Part shown: one piece after another, positions 16,957 through 26,305 of the stretch
Layout: the number at the start of each line of letters is the position of its first letter
Numbering within the stretch: position 1 is the stretch's first letter
Assembly (NCBI RefSeq): GCF_003339615.1
Contig: NZ_QQBG01000010.1
Location: 1 to 60,595, forward strand
Source of the DNA: Candidatus Similichlamydia laticola
GTDB taxonomy: Bacteria > Chlamydiota > Chlamydiia > Chlamydiales > Parilichlamydiaceae
Direction: 5' to 3'
Length of the DNA stretch: 60,595 nt
Program-made: the position numbers and the translations under genes
The notes under the pieces: model-generated
What the model was told of the DNA's origin: nothing
Databases searched by the model: none
Seen by the model: only the letters and a program-made list of their open reading frames with translations

Positions 16957-19151
16957 TGTTTGGGAGCCTATCTTTGTTTGGTTCGTCAACTGATGATCAC
17001 CTTAACTCTCTAGAACGGGGCAGCCATCATTTCCCACAAGCTTTTCTGGGCTATCATTCTGTCGGTGAACAGAGCGTCGTCCGCTTGTGGCGCCCTAAGC
17101 AACTTTCCTTGTCGGTTCGGTGTCGTGGGGAAATACATCACTTGATCTCTCGCCCTGATCTAATGGGGTTGTTTGAATGGGATTGCTCAGCAATCGATTT
17201 CATATCCCCATTTGAGTACCAAGTTTGTCTTCCAGATGGTCGTTGGATTCTCGACCCTTATTCTTTTCATGCAACTTTTTCAGACTTAGATGCCTACCTT
17301 TTTGGAAAGGGCGTTCATTACGATCTTTTTGAAAAGCTGGGGGCTCATCTCTGTTGTTTAGAGGGAACACAAGGTGTTCTTTTTTCTGTCTGGGCGCCTA
17401 GAGCGGATGGTGTGTCTGTTGTAGGGGACTTTTCCAGTTGGGAAATAGGCATTTTTCCCATGGCCAAGCACCCCTCTGGTGTGTGGATTTTGTTTATCCC
17501 TGGACTCCATGAAGGAGAGAAGTACAAATTTGCTATTACGAGTCACAAGCAAGTCTATTTAAAGAGTGATCCTTTCGGTTTTCAATTTGAGATTAGACCC
17601 GATACGGCCTCTATTATTAACAATCGATGGAAGAACTATTGTTGGTCTGATCAGTCATGGATGGAGTCTCGAAAACAAACACATTATAAAAACAGGCCCC
17701 TTTCTATTTACGAAGTTCACCTAGGTTCATGGAAGCGTTTACCATCCGGAAAATTTTGTTCCTATGAAAGATTGGCCAAGGATTTAGGATCTTATGTTTT
17801 AAACTTAGGGTTTACTCATATCGAATTGCTTCCTGTTTGTGAGCATCCTCTTGATGAATCTTGGGGATATCAGACAACGGGTTACTTCTCTCCAACAAGC
17901 CGTTTTGGAACAATCGAGGATTTTCAACGATTTGTGGACGTTTTGCATCAAATGGGAATTGGAGTCATTCTTGATTGGGTTCCAGCCCATTTTGCTTCAG
18001 ACACCCATGGACTGGCTAATTTTGATGGTTTTCCTCTTTACGAAGACGCCGATCCTTTACGACAAGTTCATCCACACTGGGGGACTCGACAATTCGATTA
18101 TGGACGACCTGAAGTGTCTAATTTCCTATTGGCTAGTGCTCTCTTTTGGTTAAATATTTTACATGTAGATGGGTTGCGTGTCGATGCAGTCTCTTCTATG
18201 CTTTATCGAGATTATGGACGACAGTATGAAAGTTGGAGTCCGAACAGACATGGTGGTAAGGAAAACTTAGAAACGATTGAATTTCTAAAGCATTTGAACT
18301 CCGTTGTACATTTGCGAGCACCTGGAGCATTAACTCTGGCAGAAGAATCGACAGATTGGTCAAAAATGACCTGGCCTCTTGACCAAGGTGGTTTAGGGTT
18401 TGATTTCAAATGGAATATGGGTTGGATGCATGATACGCTTCGTTATTTCGGATTAGACCCTTATTTTCGAGGGTCAAATAAAAAAGACATCTCTTTTGCT
18501 TTGTTTTACGCTTACATGGAGTCTTTTCTTCTTCCGCTGTCTCATGATGAAGTTGTGCATTGCAAAGGGAGTTTTCTGGGTAAAATGTTCGGGGACCTTT
18601 CTGAGCGTTTCTCTCATTTGCGCCTACTTTATTCGTATCAAGTCTGCATGCCAGGCAAGAAACTCCTCTTTATGGGTTCGGAATGGGGAGTCTCTCAAGA
18701 ATGGTCAGCTACGCGAGCTCTTAATTGGGGTGAGAAGAAGAAAAAGAACCATGCAAGCCTATGGAGATATGTTCGAGATCTTTATTCTCTTTACTCGCGT
18801 TCTCCTGCTTTATGGGAATGGGATCATTTTCGTCTTGGGTTCGAGTGGGTCGATGTGGATGAAAGAGAAAAGGGCCTTTTTATTTACTTGAGAAAATCCT
18901 CAGATCAAACTCTGTTTTGTATTCACAATTTTACGCCTATTGCACAGGACGACTACACTTTACCTTTTTTCGCAGAAGCACAGCTTTCTCTTCTCTTCAA
19001 CTCTGAGAATCCAAATTATGGCGGGACTGTAATGGACGAAGATATTAGCTTTGAACTAGCTCATTCTTTGCTTTCTGTATTTGTCCCGCCCTATTCCACT
19101 TTAGTTTTTGAGGTTTCCTTTGGTTCTCGGACAGCTCCTAAAAGAGTATGA
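16956..19151 (+). CDS. glgB: 1,4-alpha-glucan branching enzyme
   Basis: Forms alpha-1,6 branches in glycogen by cutting and transferring alpha-1,4 chains (GH13). The 731-residue protein has an N-terminal beta domain, a CBM48 region (about 135-235; FSVWAPRADGVSVVGDFS) and the catalytic barrel. The catalytic residues are Asp410 (DGLRVDAVSSMLYRDY), Glu463 (LTLAEES) and the transition-state Asp531 (PLSHDEVVH). Length is normal for bacterial GlgB. Start ATG 16956 overlaps the stop of the upstream gene, which suggests reinitiation because no ribosome site is visible. The 3' end overlaps ligA by about 30 bp. Confidence 0.97.
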   Translation: MFGSLSLFGSSTDDHLNSLERGSHHFPQAFLGYHSVGEQSVVRLWRPKQLSLSVRCRGEIHHLISRPDLMGLFEWDCSAIDFISPFEYQVCLPDGRWILDPYSFHATFSDLDAYLFGKGVHYDLFEKLGAHLCCLEGTQGVLFSVWAPRADGVSVVGDFSSWEIGIFPMAKHPSGVWILFIPGLHEGEKYKFAITSHKQVYLKSDPFGFQFEIRPDTASIINNRWKNYCWSDQSWMESRKQTHYKNRPLSIYEVHLGSWKRLPSGKFCSYERLAKDLGSYVLNLGFTHIELLPVCEHPLDESWGYQTTGYFSPTSRFGTIEDFQRFVDVLHQMGIGVILDWVPAHFASDTHGLANFDGFPLYEDADPLRQVHPHWGTRQFDYGRPEVSNFLLASALFWLNILHVDGLRVDAVSSMLYRDYGRQYESWSPNRHGGKENLETIEFLKHLNSVVHLRAPGALTLAEESTDWSKMTWPLDQGGLGFDFKWNMGWMHDTLRYFGLDPYFRGSNKKDISFALFYAYMESFLLPLSHDEVVHCKGSFLGKMFGDLSERFSHLRLLYSYQVCMPGKKLLFMGSEWGVSQEWSATRALNWGEKKKKNHASLWRYVRDLYSLYSRSPALWEWDHFRLGFEWVDVDEREKGLFIYLRKSSDQTLFCIHNFTPIAQDDYTLPFFAEAQLSLLFNSENPNYGGTVMDEDISFELAHSLLSVFVPPYSTLVFEVSFGSRTAPKRV

Positions 19152-21096
19152 ACATTATTTGGAACTTTGTCAGGAGGTCTGGCACCATAATCATGCCTAC
19201 TTCACCCTCGATCGTCCTGAGATAACAGATGAGGAATACGATCTCCTTTTAGAAAAACTCAAACATTGTGAATCAGAACATCCGGAATGGGTGCATGATG
19301 GTTCTCCTACGCGTTTCGTAGGTGAAAAAACAAGTGGACGTTTCCCTGTGCAAGCGCATCTTTGGCCAATGCTTTCTTATAACAAAGTATTTGACTATGA
19401 GGGATTGTTACATTTTGATGAACAGTGTCAAAAAGTCCTCAAGAAGACCCCCTTCTATCAGGTTGAGGTCAAAATGGATGGTTGTGCTGCCTCTCTTTGG
19501 TATCATAAGGGCCAGCTGACCTATGGTTTAACGCGTGGTAATGGTCTTGAGGGAGATCTCATTACGGAAAATCTAAAAGAAGTCTCAGGTATTCCTCATC
19601 AAATACCTTATACACAAGGTGCATGCGAAGTCAGAGGAGAAGTTTACATGTCCTTTTCTGCTCTTGAAGCTGTTAATGCAGCGCGTAAAGCATCCGGACA
19701 AGAAACATTTTCTAACACAAGGAATTGCACCTCAGGAACGCTGAAAGTCCTTGATCCTCATTTGGTTCGGGAGCGTCAGTTGTCGTTTTTGGGTTATTTT
19801 CTCTCTTGTTCTGGTGTTGAGACAGTAAGTGATATGGTCCATCGTTTGAGAAACTGGGGTATATCAACGCCTGAACCTTCTTTGACTCAAGCCTCTATAG
19901 AGGAGGCGCTCACTTTTGTTCGGGAGCTTGAGAAGAAAAGGGAGGCGCTCCCCTTTCGGATTGACGGAATTGTTATCAAGTTAGATCAAAAACAGGACCA
20001 AATCGTGATGGGGTCAACAGGTCAATATTATCGATGGGGCATTGCTTTTAAATACCCCTCTTGCCAAGTACGGACTCGTGTTCGTTCTATCACGGCACAA
20101 ATTGGTCGCAGCGGCGCTATTACACCGGTTGCGCTTTTAGAACCTGTTTCTCTAGACGGCTCTGTTGTTTCTAAGGCAACGCTTCATCATTTTCCCCATG
20201 CACTAGAGAAAGATGTTCGTGTAGGAGATTGGGTTTGGATTTGTAAGAGTGGTGACATTATTCCGCGGATCCTTGACGTTGATCTTAAGTCTCGCCTAGA
20301 GGAGACAGTGCCCCTTTCTGTCCCCACATATTGTCCTTCTTGCAACTCTTTTTTAGAGAGATCCCAGATAGCTCTCTGCTGCCCAAATCCCTTATGCGAA
20401 GGCAGACTTGTTCAATCTCTTCTTCATTTTAGTGAAGAGCTTTCTATAGAGGGAATGGGAAAATCCACTCTTGAAGAATTGGTTAAGAGAAAGCATGTTA
20501 AGGAGTGGGCAGATCTTTATAAATTGGAGGCTAAGGTTTTAGAGGAGCTTCCCCAAGGTGGTCCGGTCTTTGCTCAAAAGCTTTTGCGATCAATCGAATC
20601 AAGTAAAAAAGTACCCTGGCCAGCATTTCTTTCTGCTTTAGGCATGCGACATATTGGACGTAGAAATGCCAGAATGCTGGCCAAGAAATACAGCTCTTGG
20701 GATGATCTAAAGGCATTATCGGTTGAGGAATTACAAGAGATTCCTGGATTTGGGGAGAAGATCGCTCGGTCCGTTCTTGAATCTTTTGACAACTTAGATG
20801 GCTGTGTAAGGTCTCTTTTTGTCTCAGGTGTTCAACCTGTTGCAGAGCAACAATCTCAAACGGTTTCTGCTGTTTTTAGTGGATTTGCTTTCGTGATCAC
20901 AGGAAAATTTATAAAAGGGTCAAGGAAAGAGATCGAAGATCTCGTGCGCAGTCACGGTGGGCGTGTTCTTTCCTCCCTTTCGAACAAGGTCGATTATTTG
21001 CTTGTGGGAGAAGACCCAGGAAACAAATTAAGTAAAGCTCGGGCCTTGAAGATTAATATCGTTAATGAAACATGGTTGTTTTCCAACCTTGGATAA
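19120..21096 (+). CDS. ligA: NAD-dependent DNA ligase LigA
   Basis: Seals nicks using NAD. Domains in order over 658 residues: Ia (EITDEEYDLLL), adenylation domain with the catalytic Lys118 in VEVKMDGCAASL, OB fold (SITAQIGRSGAITPVA), a four-cysteine zinc finger (CPSCNSF then CCPNPLCEGR), helix-hairpin-helix repeats (ALGMRHIGRRNARMLA and IPGFGEKIARS), and a C-terminal BRCT domain (FVITGKFIKGSRKEIEDLV). I chose TTG 19120 because TTGAGG lies five bases upstream; TTG 19108 would add four residues but has no ribosome site. Both choices overlap the end of glgB. Confidence 0.95.
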   Translation: MVLGQLLKEYEHYLELCQEVWHHNHAYFTLDRPEITDEEYDLLLEKLKHCESEHPEWVHDGSPTRFVGEKTSGRFPVQAHLWPMLSYNKVFDYEGLLHFDEQCQKVLKKTPFYQVEVKMDGCAASLWYHKGQLTYGLTRGNGLEGDLITENLKEVSGIPHQIPYTQGACEVRGEVYMSFSALEAVNAARKASGQETFSNTRNCTSGTLKVLDPHLVRERQLSFLGYFLSCSGVETVSDMVHRLRNWGISTPEPSLTQASIEEALTFVRELEKKREALPFRIDGIVIKLDQKQDQIVMGSTGQYYRWGIAFKYPSCQVRTRVRSITAQIGRSGAITPVALLEPVSLDGSVVSKATLHHFPHALEKDVRVGDWVWICKSGDIIPRILDVDLKSRLEETVPLSVPTYCPSCNSFLERSQIALCCPNPLCEGRLVQSLLHFSEELSIEGMGKSTLEELVKRKHVKEWADLYKLEAKVLEELPQGGPVFAQKLLRSIESSKKVPWPAFLSALGMRHIGRRNARMLAKKYSSWDDLKALSVEELQEIPGFGEKIARSVLESFDNLDGCVRSLFVSGVQPVAEQQSQTVSAVFSGFAFVITGKFIKGSRKEIEDLVRSHGGRVLSSLSNKVDYLLVGEDPGNKLSKARALKINIVNETWLFSNLG

Positions 21097-21107
21097 GGTG
21101 TATCAAA

Positions 21108-21560
21108 ATGTTTCGCAAGCTGTTAGGTGCCCTATTTGGAGTATCAGCGGTTCAGAGTCCAGATGCTGTACAACAGAGTGAAAGGACAGAGACCGTTGTT
21201 CATGAGGAATTCATTGAATTACAGGAAGGGAATAATGATTCTGAGATTGTTATTCTGGAGACGGAAATAGAAAAAACAGGAGAGCATTCTTTCTCGGATA
21301 GCGTGGATGATTCACCTTGTAAAAGGTGTCCTTTGCATTGTCATCTGGTACGAGAACGCACGCATGACCATGGTCCCAAATGTTTTCGTAAGGACTGGCT
21401 TTCAGAGAAGCTGCAGTGCTTTAAAGTACAAATGGCTAAGCTAAAGGGCAAGCTTATTCGAGGATTTGAAAAAGTGAAGTCTGATGTGAATGGGTTTATC
21501 AGTCAGAGGAGAAACGGTTCCGACCGGCAGGATAGCCGTCCTAGAAACCGTTCTCGTTGA
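21108..21560 (+). CDS. small Cys/His-rich hypothetical protein
   Basis: I do not recognise this 150-residue protein. It starts with MFRKLLGALFGVSAV, a short amphipathic or membrane-tethering N-terminus, continues with an acidic stretch, then a compact cluster CKRCPLHCHLVRERTHDHG followed by a further Cys, which could bind a metal ion, and ends in a basic Arg/Ser-rich tail (RRNGSDRQDSRPRNRSR). It begins 11 bp after ligA on the same strand with AAGG upstream, and converges on miaB. The coding frame looks real from position and start context, but the function is unknown. Confidence 0.6.
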   Translation: MFRKLLGALFGVSAVQSPDAVQQSERTETVVHEEFIELQEGNNDSEIVILETEIEKTGEHSFSDSVDDSPCKRCPLHCHLVRERTHDHGPKCFRKDWLSEKLQCFKVQMAKLKGKLIRGFEKVKSDVNGFISQRRNGSDRQDSRPRNRSR

Positions 21561-21568
21561 AGTTCGGT

Positions 21569-22942
21569 CTAAGAGGCAAGGATTTCTCCAACAAGTGTCG
21601 AGTGTTTCACATCGTGCACTCGCATGAGTTGAGTGGTTCCAAGAAGCTCTTCTCCCCCTGGTGCAATTGCTTTCCACCATCCTCGTGTTCTTCCCTTTAC
21701 GTGACCGTCGTCTTTGCTACTCATTCCGTCAATTAGAACTTCGACAACGTGGCCTATGGCTTGTCTTCGTTGTCGTGTCACAGTGCGTTCGTGAAGATCG
21801 AGTAACCGATGTAGACGATCTAGTTTGTTCTCTTTAGACACATCGTCCAAAAAACGGGTGGAAGGTGTGCCTTTTCGTGGGCTGTACATAAAGAGGAAGG
21901 CCATTGTGAAATCATCCTCTTCCATAGCTCGATAAGTTTCTAAAAACTCATCTTCCGTCTCACTGGGGAAGCCGACAATGATGTCTGTCCCAATGCCCCA
22001 ATCAGCGAAAAGTTCTGGGTGAATTGTTTTTCGGAGGAGCTCGTGCTTTTCTGAAAGAACTTTTCTCAACTTTTCTACTTTTTCTCTGTAAGATTCTCGT
22101 GTGTACATTCGGTGCATTTTCTTTAAGATTCGGTTTGATCCTGCCTGCAAACAGAAATGCACAAACTCACATACCTTCGGGAGGCGCCCTACGGCTTCGA
22201 TAAGGGCATCTGAAATGTCAATGGGATGACTGGTGATAAAACGGATACGTTCAATACGAGGAATAGCATGCAGCTTTTCAAGAAGATCGTGAAAAAGAAC
22301 GCCCTCTTCCTGACAGTCCTTTCCGTATCCGTTGACGTTCTCTCCAAGAAGAGTAATTTCTTTGTACCCCTTGCGAGCGAGCTCTTCACATTCTTGGATA
22401 ATATTTTGCCATGGTCTTGAGACTTCTGGTCCCCTAGTGTAGGGGACAATGCAGTAGGTACAGAACTTGTTGCATCCACGGATAATTGAAACATAGGCGC
22501 TGATTTGATCAGAACGCTCTGCAAGCATGTACTCAAGCTCATGCTCGAAGACGTCGTCCACTCGAATCACACGTTCACCTTTGGTAAGGAGTTCATCCAA
22601 GATGTCCGTAAGAGCATGCATGTTGTTCGTGCCCATGACAAAGTCAACATGTGGAAGAGAAGACAAAAGTAGCTCCTTGCGGTGGTTGGCAACACACCCG
22701 GATACACCAATAATTGTTCCGGGGCGTTTCCCTTTTGCAAGAGAGACTAGTCGTCCAATCGCCTTGTTTTCTGCTGTATGTCTGACGGAGCAAGTGTTAA
22801 AAACGATTAGATCGGCCTCCTCCAAGGTTTTACTTTTTTCTAAACCGTACCGGATAAGAGATCCCGTCATCACTTCCGAATCTAAGACATTGTGTTGACA
22901 TCCATAGGTTTGAATAAAAAAACTTTTTGGCTTCTGATACAC
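21569..22942 (-). CDS. miaB: tRNA-2-methylthio-N6-dimethylallyladenosine synthase MiaB
   Basis: Radical-SAM methylthiotransferase that adds the 2-methylthio group to i6A37, the product of MiaA. The 457 residues contain the N-terminal cluster-binding domain (YGCQHNVLDSE, then NTCSVRHTAENKA and SGCVA), the radical-SAM motif CNKFCTYCIVPYTRGPE, the elongator-like barrel (GENVNGYG; IVGFPSETEDEF) and a C-terminal TRAM domain. The start is GTG at 22942 preceded by GGGG. miaA is also in this window (42947), so both steps of ms2i6A synthesis are present. The gene diverges from rplM across 111 bp. Confidence 0.95.
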   Translation of the reverse strand: MYQKPKSFFIQTYGCQHNVLDSEVMTGSLIRYGLEKSKTLEEADLIVFNTCSVRHTAENKAIGRLVSLAKGKRPGTIIGVSGCVANHRKELLLSSLPHVDFVMGTNNMHALTDILDELLTKGERVIRVDDVFEHELEYMLAERSDQISAYVSIIRGCNKFCTYCIVPYTRGPEVSRPWQNIIQECEELARKGYKEITLLGENVNGYGKDCQEEGVLFHDLLEKLHAIPRIERIRFITSHPIDISDALIEAVGRLPKVCEFVHFCLQAGSNRILKKMHRMYTRESYREKVEKLRKVLSEKHELLRKTIHPELFADWGIGTDIIVGFPSETEDEFLETYRAMEEDDFTMAFLFMYSPRKGTPSTRFLDDVSKENKLDRLHRLLDLHERTVTRQRRQAIGHVVEVLIDGMSSKDDGHVKGRTRGWWKAIAPGGEELLGTTQLMRVHDVKHSTLVGEILAS

Positions 22943-23053
22943 GAAAATTTCCCCGTTTCGATGTCGAAGGGCGTGAAGGCCCTTGTTATTCTAATCATCT
23001 TGTGATTTTATTGAGCTTTTCCTTAGGCGTTGTGGTCACAGGATTAAGGGTTT

Positions 23054-23497
23054 ATGGGATATCAAAAGCAGCGTACTTATCAAGGTGTTCCTTTAAAAAA
23101 GCGCAGATGGTTTGTCTTTGATGCTTCTGGCAAGATTCTTGGGCGTTTTGCTTCCGAGGTTTGCCGTGTATTACGAGGCAGGCACATGCCAAGTTATACG
23201 CCCCATGCCGACTGTGGGGAGGGCGTGATTATCTTGAATGCCTCTAAGGTCGTTTTAACAGGGAACAAAAGGTCCCAGAAGGTTTACCGCCATTACTCTG
23301 GTTATATGGGTGGGTTGAAGGAGATTCCTTGTGAGGTTTTGTTTGATCGTCATCCGGAGAGGATTCTCGAGCATGCTGTTCGTGGGATGATGCCCAAAAC
23401 AAAGCAGGGTCGGGCTCAGTTGAAGAGGATGCGCGTCTTTGCTGGAGGAGAGCACAACATGGCCGGGCAGAATCCCGTTGTATTGGATCTTGGATAG
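23054..23497 (+). CDS. rplM: 50S ribosomal protein L13
   Basis: Large-subunit assembly protein L13. The 147 residues have the family's opening (RRWFVFDASGKILGRFASEV), ILNASKVVLTGNK and the conserved VRGMMPKTKQGRAQLKRM. ATG 23054 is preceded by AAGGG. It is followed 16 bp later by rpsI, the usual rplM-rpsI pair. Confidence 0.97.
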   Translation: MGYQKQRTYQGVPLKKRRWFVFDASGKILGRFASEVCRVLRGRHMPSYTPHADCGEGVIILNASKVVLTGNKRSQKVYRHYSGYMGGLKEIPCEVLFDRHPERILEHAVRGMMPKTKQGRAQLKRMRVFAGGEHNMAGQNPVVLDLG

Positions 23498-23513
23498 GGG
23501 GCTTTAGGGGTAT

Positions 23514-23906
23514 ATGACAATTAAGGAGAGTGTTGCTACTGGACGTAGAAAGCGTGCGGTTGCTTCTGTTCGTTTGAGACCTGGAACAGGTCGTGTCACG
23601 ATCAATGGTAAGGAGGGGCTTGGCTACTTCAAGACAGAGACACAGAAGAACACTTTACTTTCGCCTCTCGTTCTCGTGAAGGAACAGGGTTCGTACGATA
23701 TTTTGGTGCGTGTCCAGGGAGGTGGCCTTTTTGGTCAAGCCGGTGCTATTCGTTTGGGCTTGGCTCGTGCCTTAGCTATCGAAAGTGAAGCTTTTCAGCC
23801 TGTTTTGAGAGAGGCCGGTTTATTGACAAGGGACCCGAGGCGTCGTGAGCGCAAGAAGTACGGCCGTCCAGGAGCGAGGAAGCGCTTTCAATTTTCAAAG
23901 AGATAG
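23514..23906 (+). CDS. rpsI: 30S ribosomal protein S9
   Basis: Small-subunit protein whose C-terminal tail reaches the P-site tRNA. The 130 residues match the family: ATGRRKRAVASVRLRPGTG at the start, GQAGAIRLGLARAL in the middle, DPRRRERKKYGRPGARKRFQ and the invariant SKR end. AGGGG precedes the ATG. Confidence 0.97.
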   Translation: MTIKESVATGRRKRAVASVRLRPGTGRVTINGKEGLGYFKTETQKNTLLSPLVLVKEQGSYDILVRVQGGGLFGQAGAIRLGLARALAIESEAFQPVLREAGLLTRDPRRRERKKYGRPGARKRFQFSKR

Positions 23907-23921
23907 TTCCTTGCTTTTGCT

Positions 23922-24479
23922 TTAGTTGAGGTAAATGTCTTCTGGCATGGTGGAGAGGCTCGCGAAGCGGCCTCCCATATCTTCTAGGAGTGTTTTCCAA
24001 ATTTTCTTATCCGGCACTTCAAAGACATACTTGTGTGTAGCCGGGTGAATGTACCAGCTTTCTTCAAAGATTTCTCGTTCCAATTGGCCGCTCGCCCAAC
24101 CTGTATAGCCAAAGTAGAGATGCAAATTTTCGTTACCTGTAGCTTTTTCTCGAAGTAGTTTGAGATCACTCCCTAGAAAGATTCTGTCGGAGATTTTCAG
24201 TGTATTTTCATGTGTTGCCACAGAATCATGTAGCAGCATAACTTGATCTGTTTGAACTGGACCACCCGCACGAATAGAAAGATGTCCTGTATCAAGCGGT
24301 AGTTCATGCGTTAACCCCTCTGGTATATCGAGTTCAAGTGGCTTGTTGATCATAAGTCCAAAAGAACCAGAAGGAGAGTGTTCACAAAGAAGAATAACAC
24401 TACGGAAAAACGTCCCACTGTCTATTTCAGGTGTTGCAATGAGGAATACCCCCTTCCCTAAAGATTTAGACTGCGGCAT
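23922..24479 (-). CDS. YqgE/AlgH family protein (UPF0301)
   Basis: Conserved protein of unknown biochemical role. The 185 residues show the family pattern: GVFLIATPEIDSGTFFRSVILLCEHS (seen in two parts), SFGLMINKPLELD, RAGGPVQTDQVMLLHD and LYFGYTGWASGQLERE. I chose ATG at 24479 after AGAGGG; a much longer frame upstream overlaps mlaD and is not family-like. It is the last gene of the envelope operon, 13 bp after mlaD, and converges on rpsI. Confidence 0.9.
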   Translation of the reverse strand: MPQSKSLGKGVFLIATPEIDSGTFFRSVILLCEHSPSGSFGLMINKPLELDIPEGLTHELPLDTGHLSIRAGGPVQTDQVMLLHDSVATHENTLKISDRIFLGSDLKLLREKATGNENLHLYFGYTGWASGQLEREIFEESWYIHPATHKYVFEVPDKKIWKTLLEDMGGRFASLSTMPEDIYLN

Positions 24480-24492
24480 TTGTTTTTCCCTC

Positions 24493-25521
24493 TCATTGCA
24501 GATTCTGTTGTATGACAGATTCTTCTGTTTGCTCTTTTTCTGTTTGTTGCAGGCGTTTGACGCGTTCTTGTTCTTGAAGAAGACGTTTCCACTCCCTGTT
24601 ATTCTGAAAAAATACACCGTATTTCTTAATGCCTTCAACTAGTTGAGTGGCTTGTTCGAACAATTCAAGAAGATTCCTGTGAGCTTCATCTGATTGAAGC
24701 AGCTTGCCTAATGTTCCTTGTCCTGAGTTTAAGCCTTCAACGATCTGCTGGGCCAAACGAAGACTTTCAGAAAGAAGACTGTTTTCCATACCCTCAATGT
24801 TGGAAAGGTATATTAATGTCTCTTGAATAGACTGAAAGAAACTTGTTATTTGACGAGCAGCAGACTGCACTTCTTGAAGAACTTCATGATCTAAAACTTT
24901 GTCTGAGATCAATTGAATAAGAGAAGAGATTTTTTCTTGTAAGTTGGGAAAGTCAATAGCCTGAGCAGTCAGGTCGAAAGTTTGAAGAAAGGTGTTAGTT
25001 CCTTCTAGAAAAAGCACAAACTTTTTCTCCAGAACCTGTATCTTTTCCAAAAGATGATGTGCGTGGGCTAAGACTTCTTCGAAGTCAACGGAGGGTTGTG
25101 CCCAAAACACTTCTTGCTCTTGTGTCTCTTCAATGGGTTGATTTGTTTGAATCGGTCGAATGAAAACAACTCTTTCACCAAGAAGCCCGATGTTGTGAGC
25201 GAAAATCTCATCTGTTTTCAGAATTTTAGCAACAGAGTCGACGGAAAGGGTCAGCTCAAAAGGGTAAATACGACCCTGACTATCTCGTGACTTGTAACGA
25301 CAGTCCGGAACATATTGAACATCGACAATGCGTCCGATCGATTTGCCTGCAAAACAAACCCTCGAACCAACGGCCAAGCGATCAATTTCATGGAAGCGTA
25401 CGCGCAAGATGCGTTTTCCATCTCCGAGATTGGGCCTTAGGAATAGGGCTAGACTAAGAAGAATAAACGTTCCAGAGACGATGAACAGTCCGACAAGAGT
25501 ATTTCTTGTTCCTTCGCGCAT
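24493..25521 (-). CDS. MlaD-like MCE-domain protein
   Basis: Membrane-anchored MCE protein that forms the periplasmic ring of a phospholipid ABC transporter. The 342 residues have one N-terminal membrane segment (TLVGLFIVSGTFILLSLALF, about 6-25), the MCE domain (LRVRFHEIDRLAVGSRVCFAG, then IGRIVDVQYV) and a long helical C-terminal region that is typical of longer MlaD/PqiB relatives and may extend the channel. I chose ATG 25521; an in-frame TTG at 25536 overlaps the mlaF stop and is possible. It follows mlaF by 4 bp. Confidence 0.87.
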   Translation of the reverse strand: MREGTRNTLVGLFIVSGTFILLSLALFLRPNLGDGKRILRVRFHEIDRLAVGSRVCFAGKSIGRIVDVQYVPDCRYKSRDSQGRIYPFELTLSVDSVAKILKTDEIFAHNIGLLGERVVFIRPIQTNQPIEETQEQEVFWAQPSVDFEEVLAHAHHLLEKIQVLEKKFVLFLEGTNTFLQTFDLTAQAIDFPNLQEKISSLIQLISDKVLDHEVLQEVQSAARQITSFFQSIQETLIYLSNIEGMENSLLSESLRLAQQIVEGLNSGQGTLGKLLQSDEAHRNLLELFEQATQLVEGIKKYGVFFQNNREWKRLLQEQERVKRLQQTEKEQTEESVIQQNLQ

Positions 25522-25525
25522 AGGT

Positions 25526-26305
25526 TTAGAATCCAAATGTTTGTTTAATAATAGGTGGACAAGAGTTATTCAAAAAGTTTTGCACAGAGGGCAACTCGCA
25601 TTTGAAAAATTGATCTCTTTCCAATAGAATCTGAACTTGACCGTTTTCATGAAAGCCAATTCTGTTCCCGATAGTGGCAGCAGAGTTCAAGTCGTGTGTG
25701 ACGACAACACTAGTCGCGCAAAATTCACGTTGTACATCGAGTATGAGCTCGTTAATCTGCATAGCTGTAATAGGATCCAATCCAGTTGTGGGCTCATCGT
25801 AGAGGATAACTGTTGGATGGTAGACAATAACACGGGCAAGGGCAGCTCGTTTGCGCATGCCTCCAGAAAGTTCCCAAGGAAGTTTGTCGGCTGCATGTAA
25901 CATCCCTACACGTTTTAAAGCCCAAGCAATACGATCTCCGCTTTTACTTTCACGAGGAGATTGGATCCCTTGATAATTTCTAACAGTAAGCGGAAACGCG
26001 ACATTTTCCCAGACGCTCATAGAATCAAAAAGGGCACTATTTTGAAAAAGCATACCAATGTGACGTAAACAGTGTGCCCGTTCCAATTTAGAGCATTTCC
26101 AAATGTCTACACCAAAAAGATTGATGTTGCCTTGATCAGGTCTTTCTAGGCCCAAAATGTGCTTAAGCAGGACACTCTTCCCTTCACCAGAGCGTCCCAT
26201 AATGACAACCGTTTCCCCTCGGCTTACACCAAGGGACAGTCCATTCAAAACTTGATGCTCACCGTAACGCTTGTGAATGTTTTCAAGATCGATGCAGGAA
26301 GTCAT
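25526..26305 (-). CDS. MlaF-like ABC transporter ATPase
   Basis: Cytoplasmic ATPase of the MlaFED-type lipid transporter. The 259 residues contain Walker A GRSGEGKS, a Q-loop (LFQNSALFDSMSVWENV), the signature ELSGGMRKRAALARV and Walker B VILYDEPTTGLDP, with the short MlaF-like C-terminus. Its start overlaps the end of mlaE by 4 bp (ATGA), so translation is probably coupled. Confidence 0.93.
   Translation of the reverse strand: MTSCIDLENIHKRYGEHQVLNGLSLGVSRGETVVIMGRSGEGKSVLLKHILGLERPDQGNINLFGVDIWKCSKLERAHCLRHIGMLFQNSALFDSMSVWENVAFPLTVRNYQGIQSPRESKSGDRIAWALKRVGMLHAADKLPWELSGGMRKRAALARVIVYHPTVILYDEPTTGLDPITAMQINELILDVQREFCATSVVVTHDLNSAATIGNRIGFHENGQVQILLERDQFFKCELPSVQNFLNNSCPPIIKQTFGF

Noticed and set aside
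24480-24638. Longer start for the YqgE/AlgH gene
   Set aside because: The extra 53 residues overlap mlaD, are Lys/Asn-rich and not conserved in the family; ATG 24479 has an AGAGGG site.
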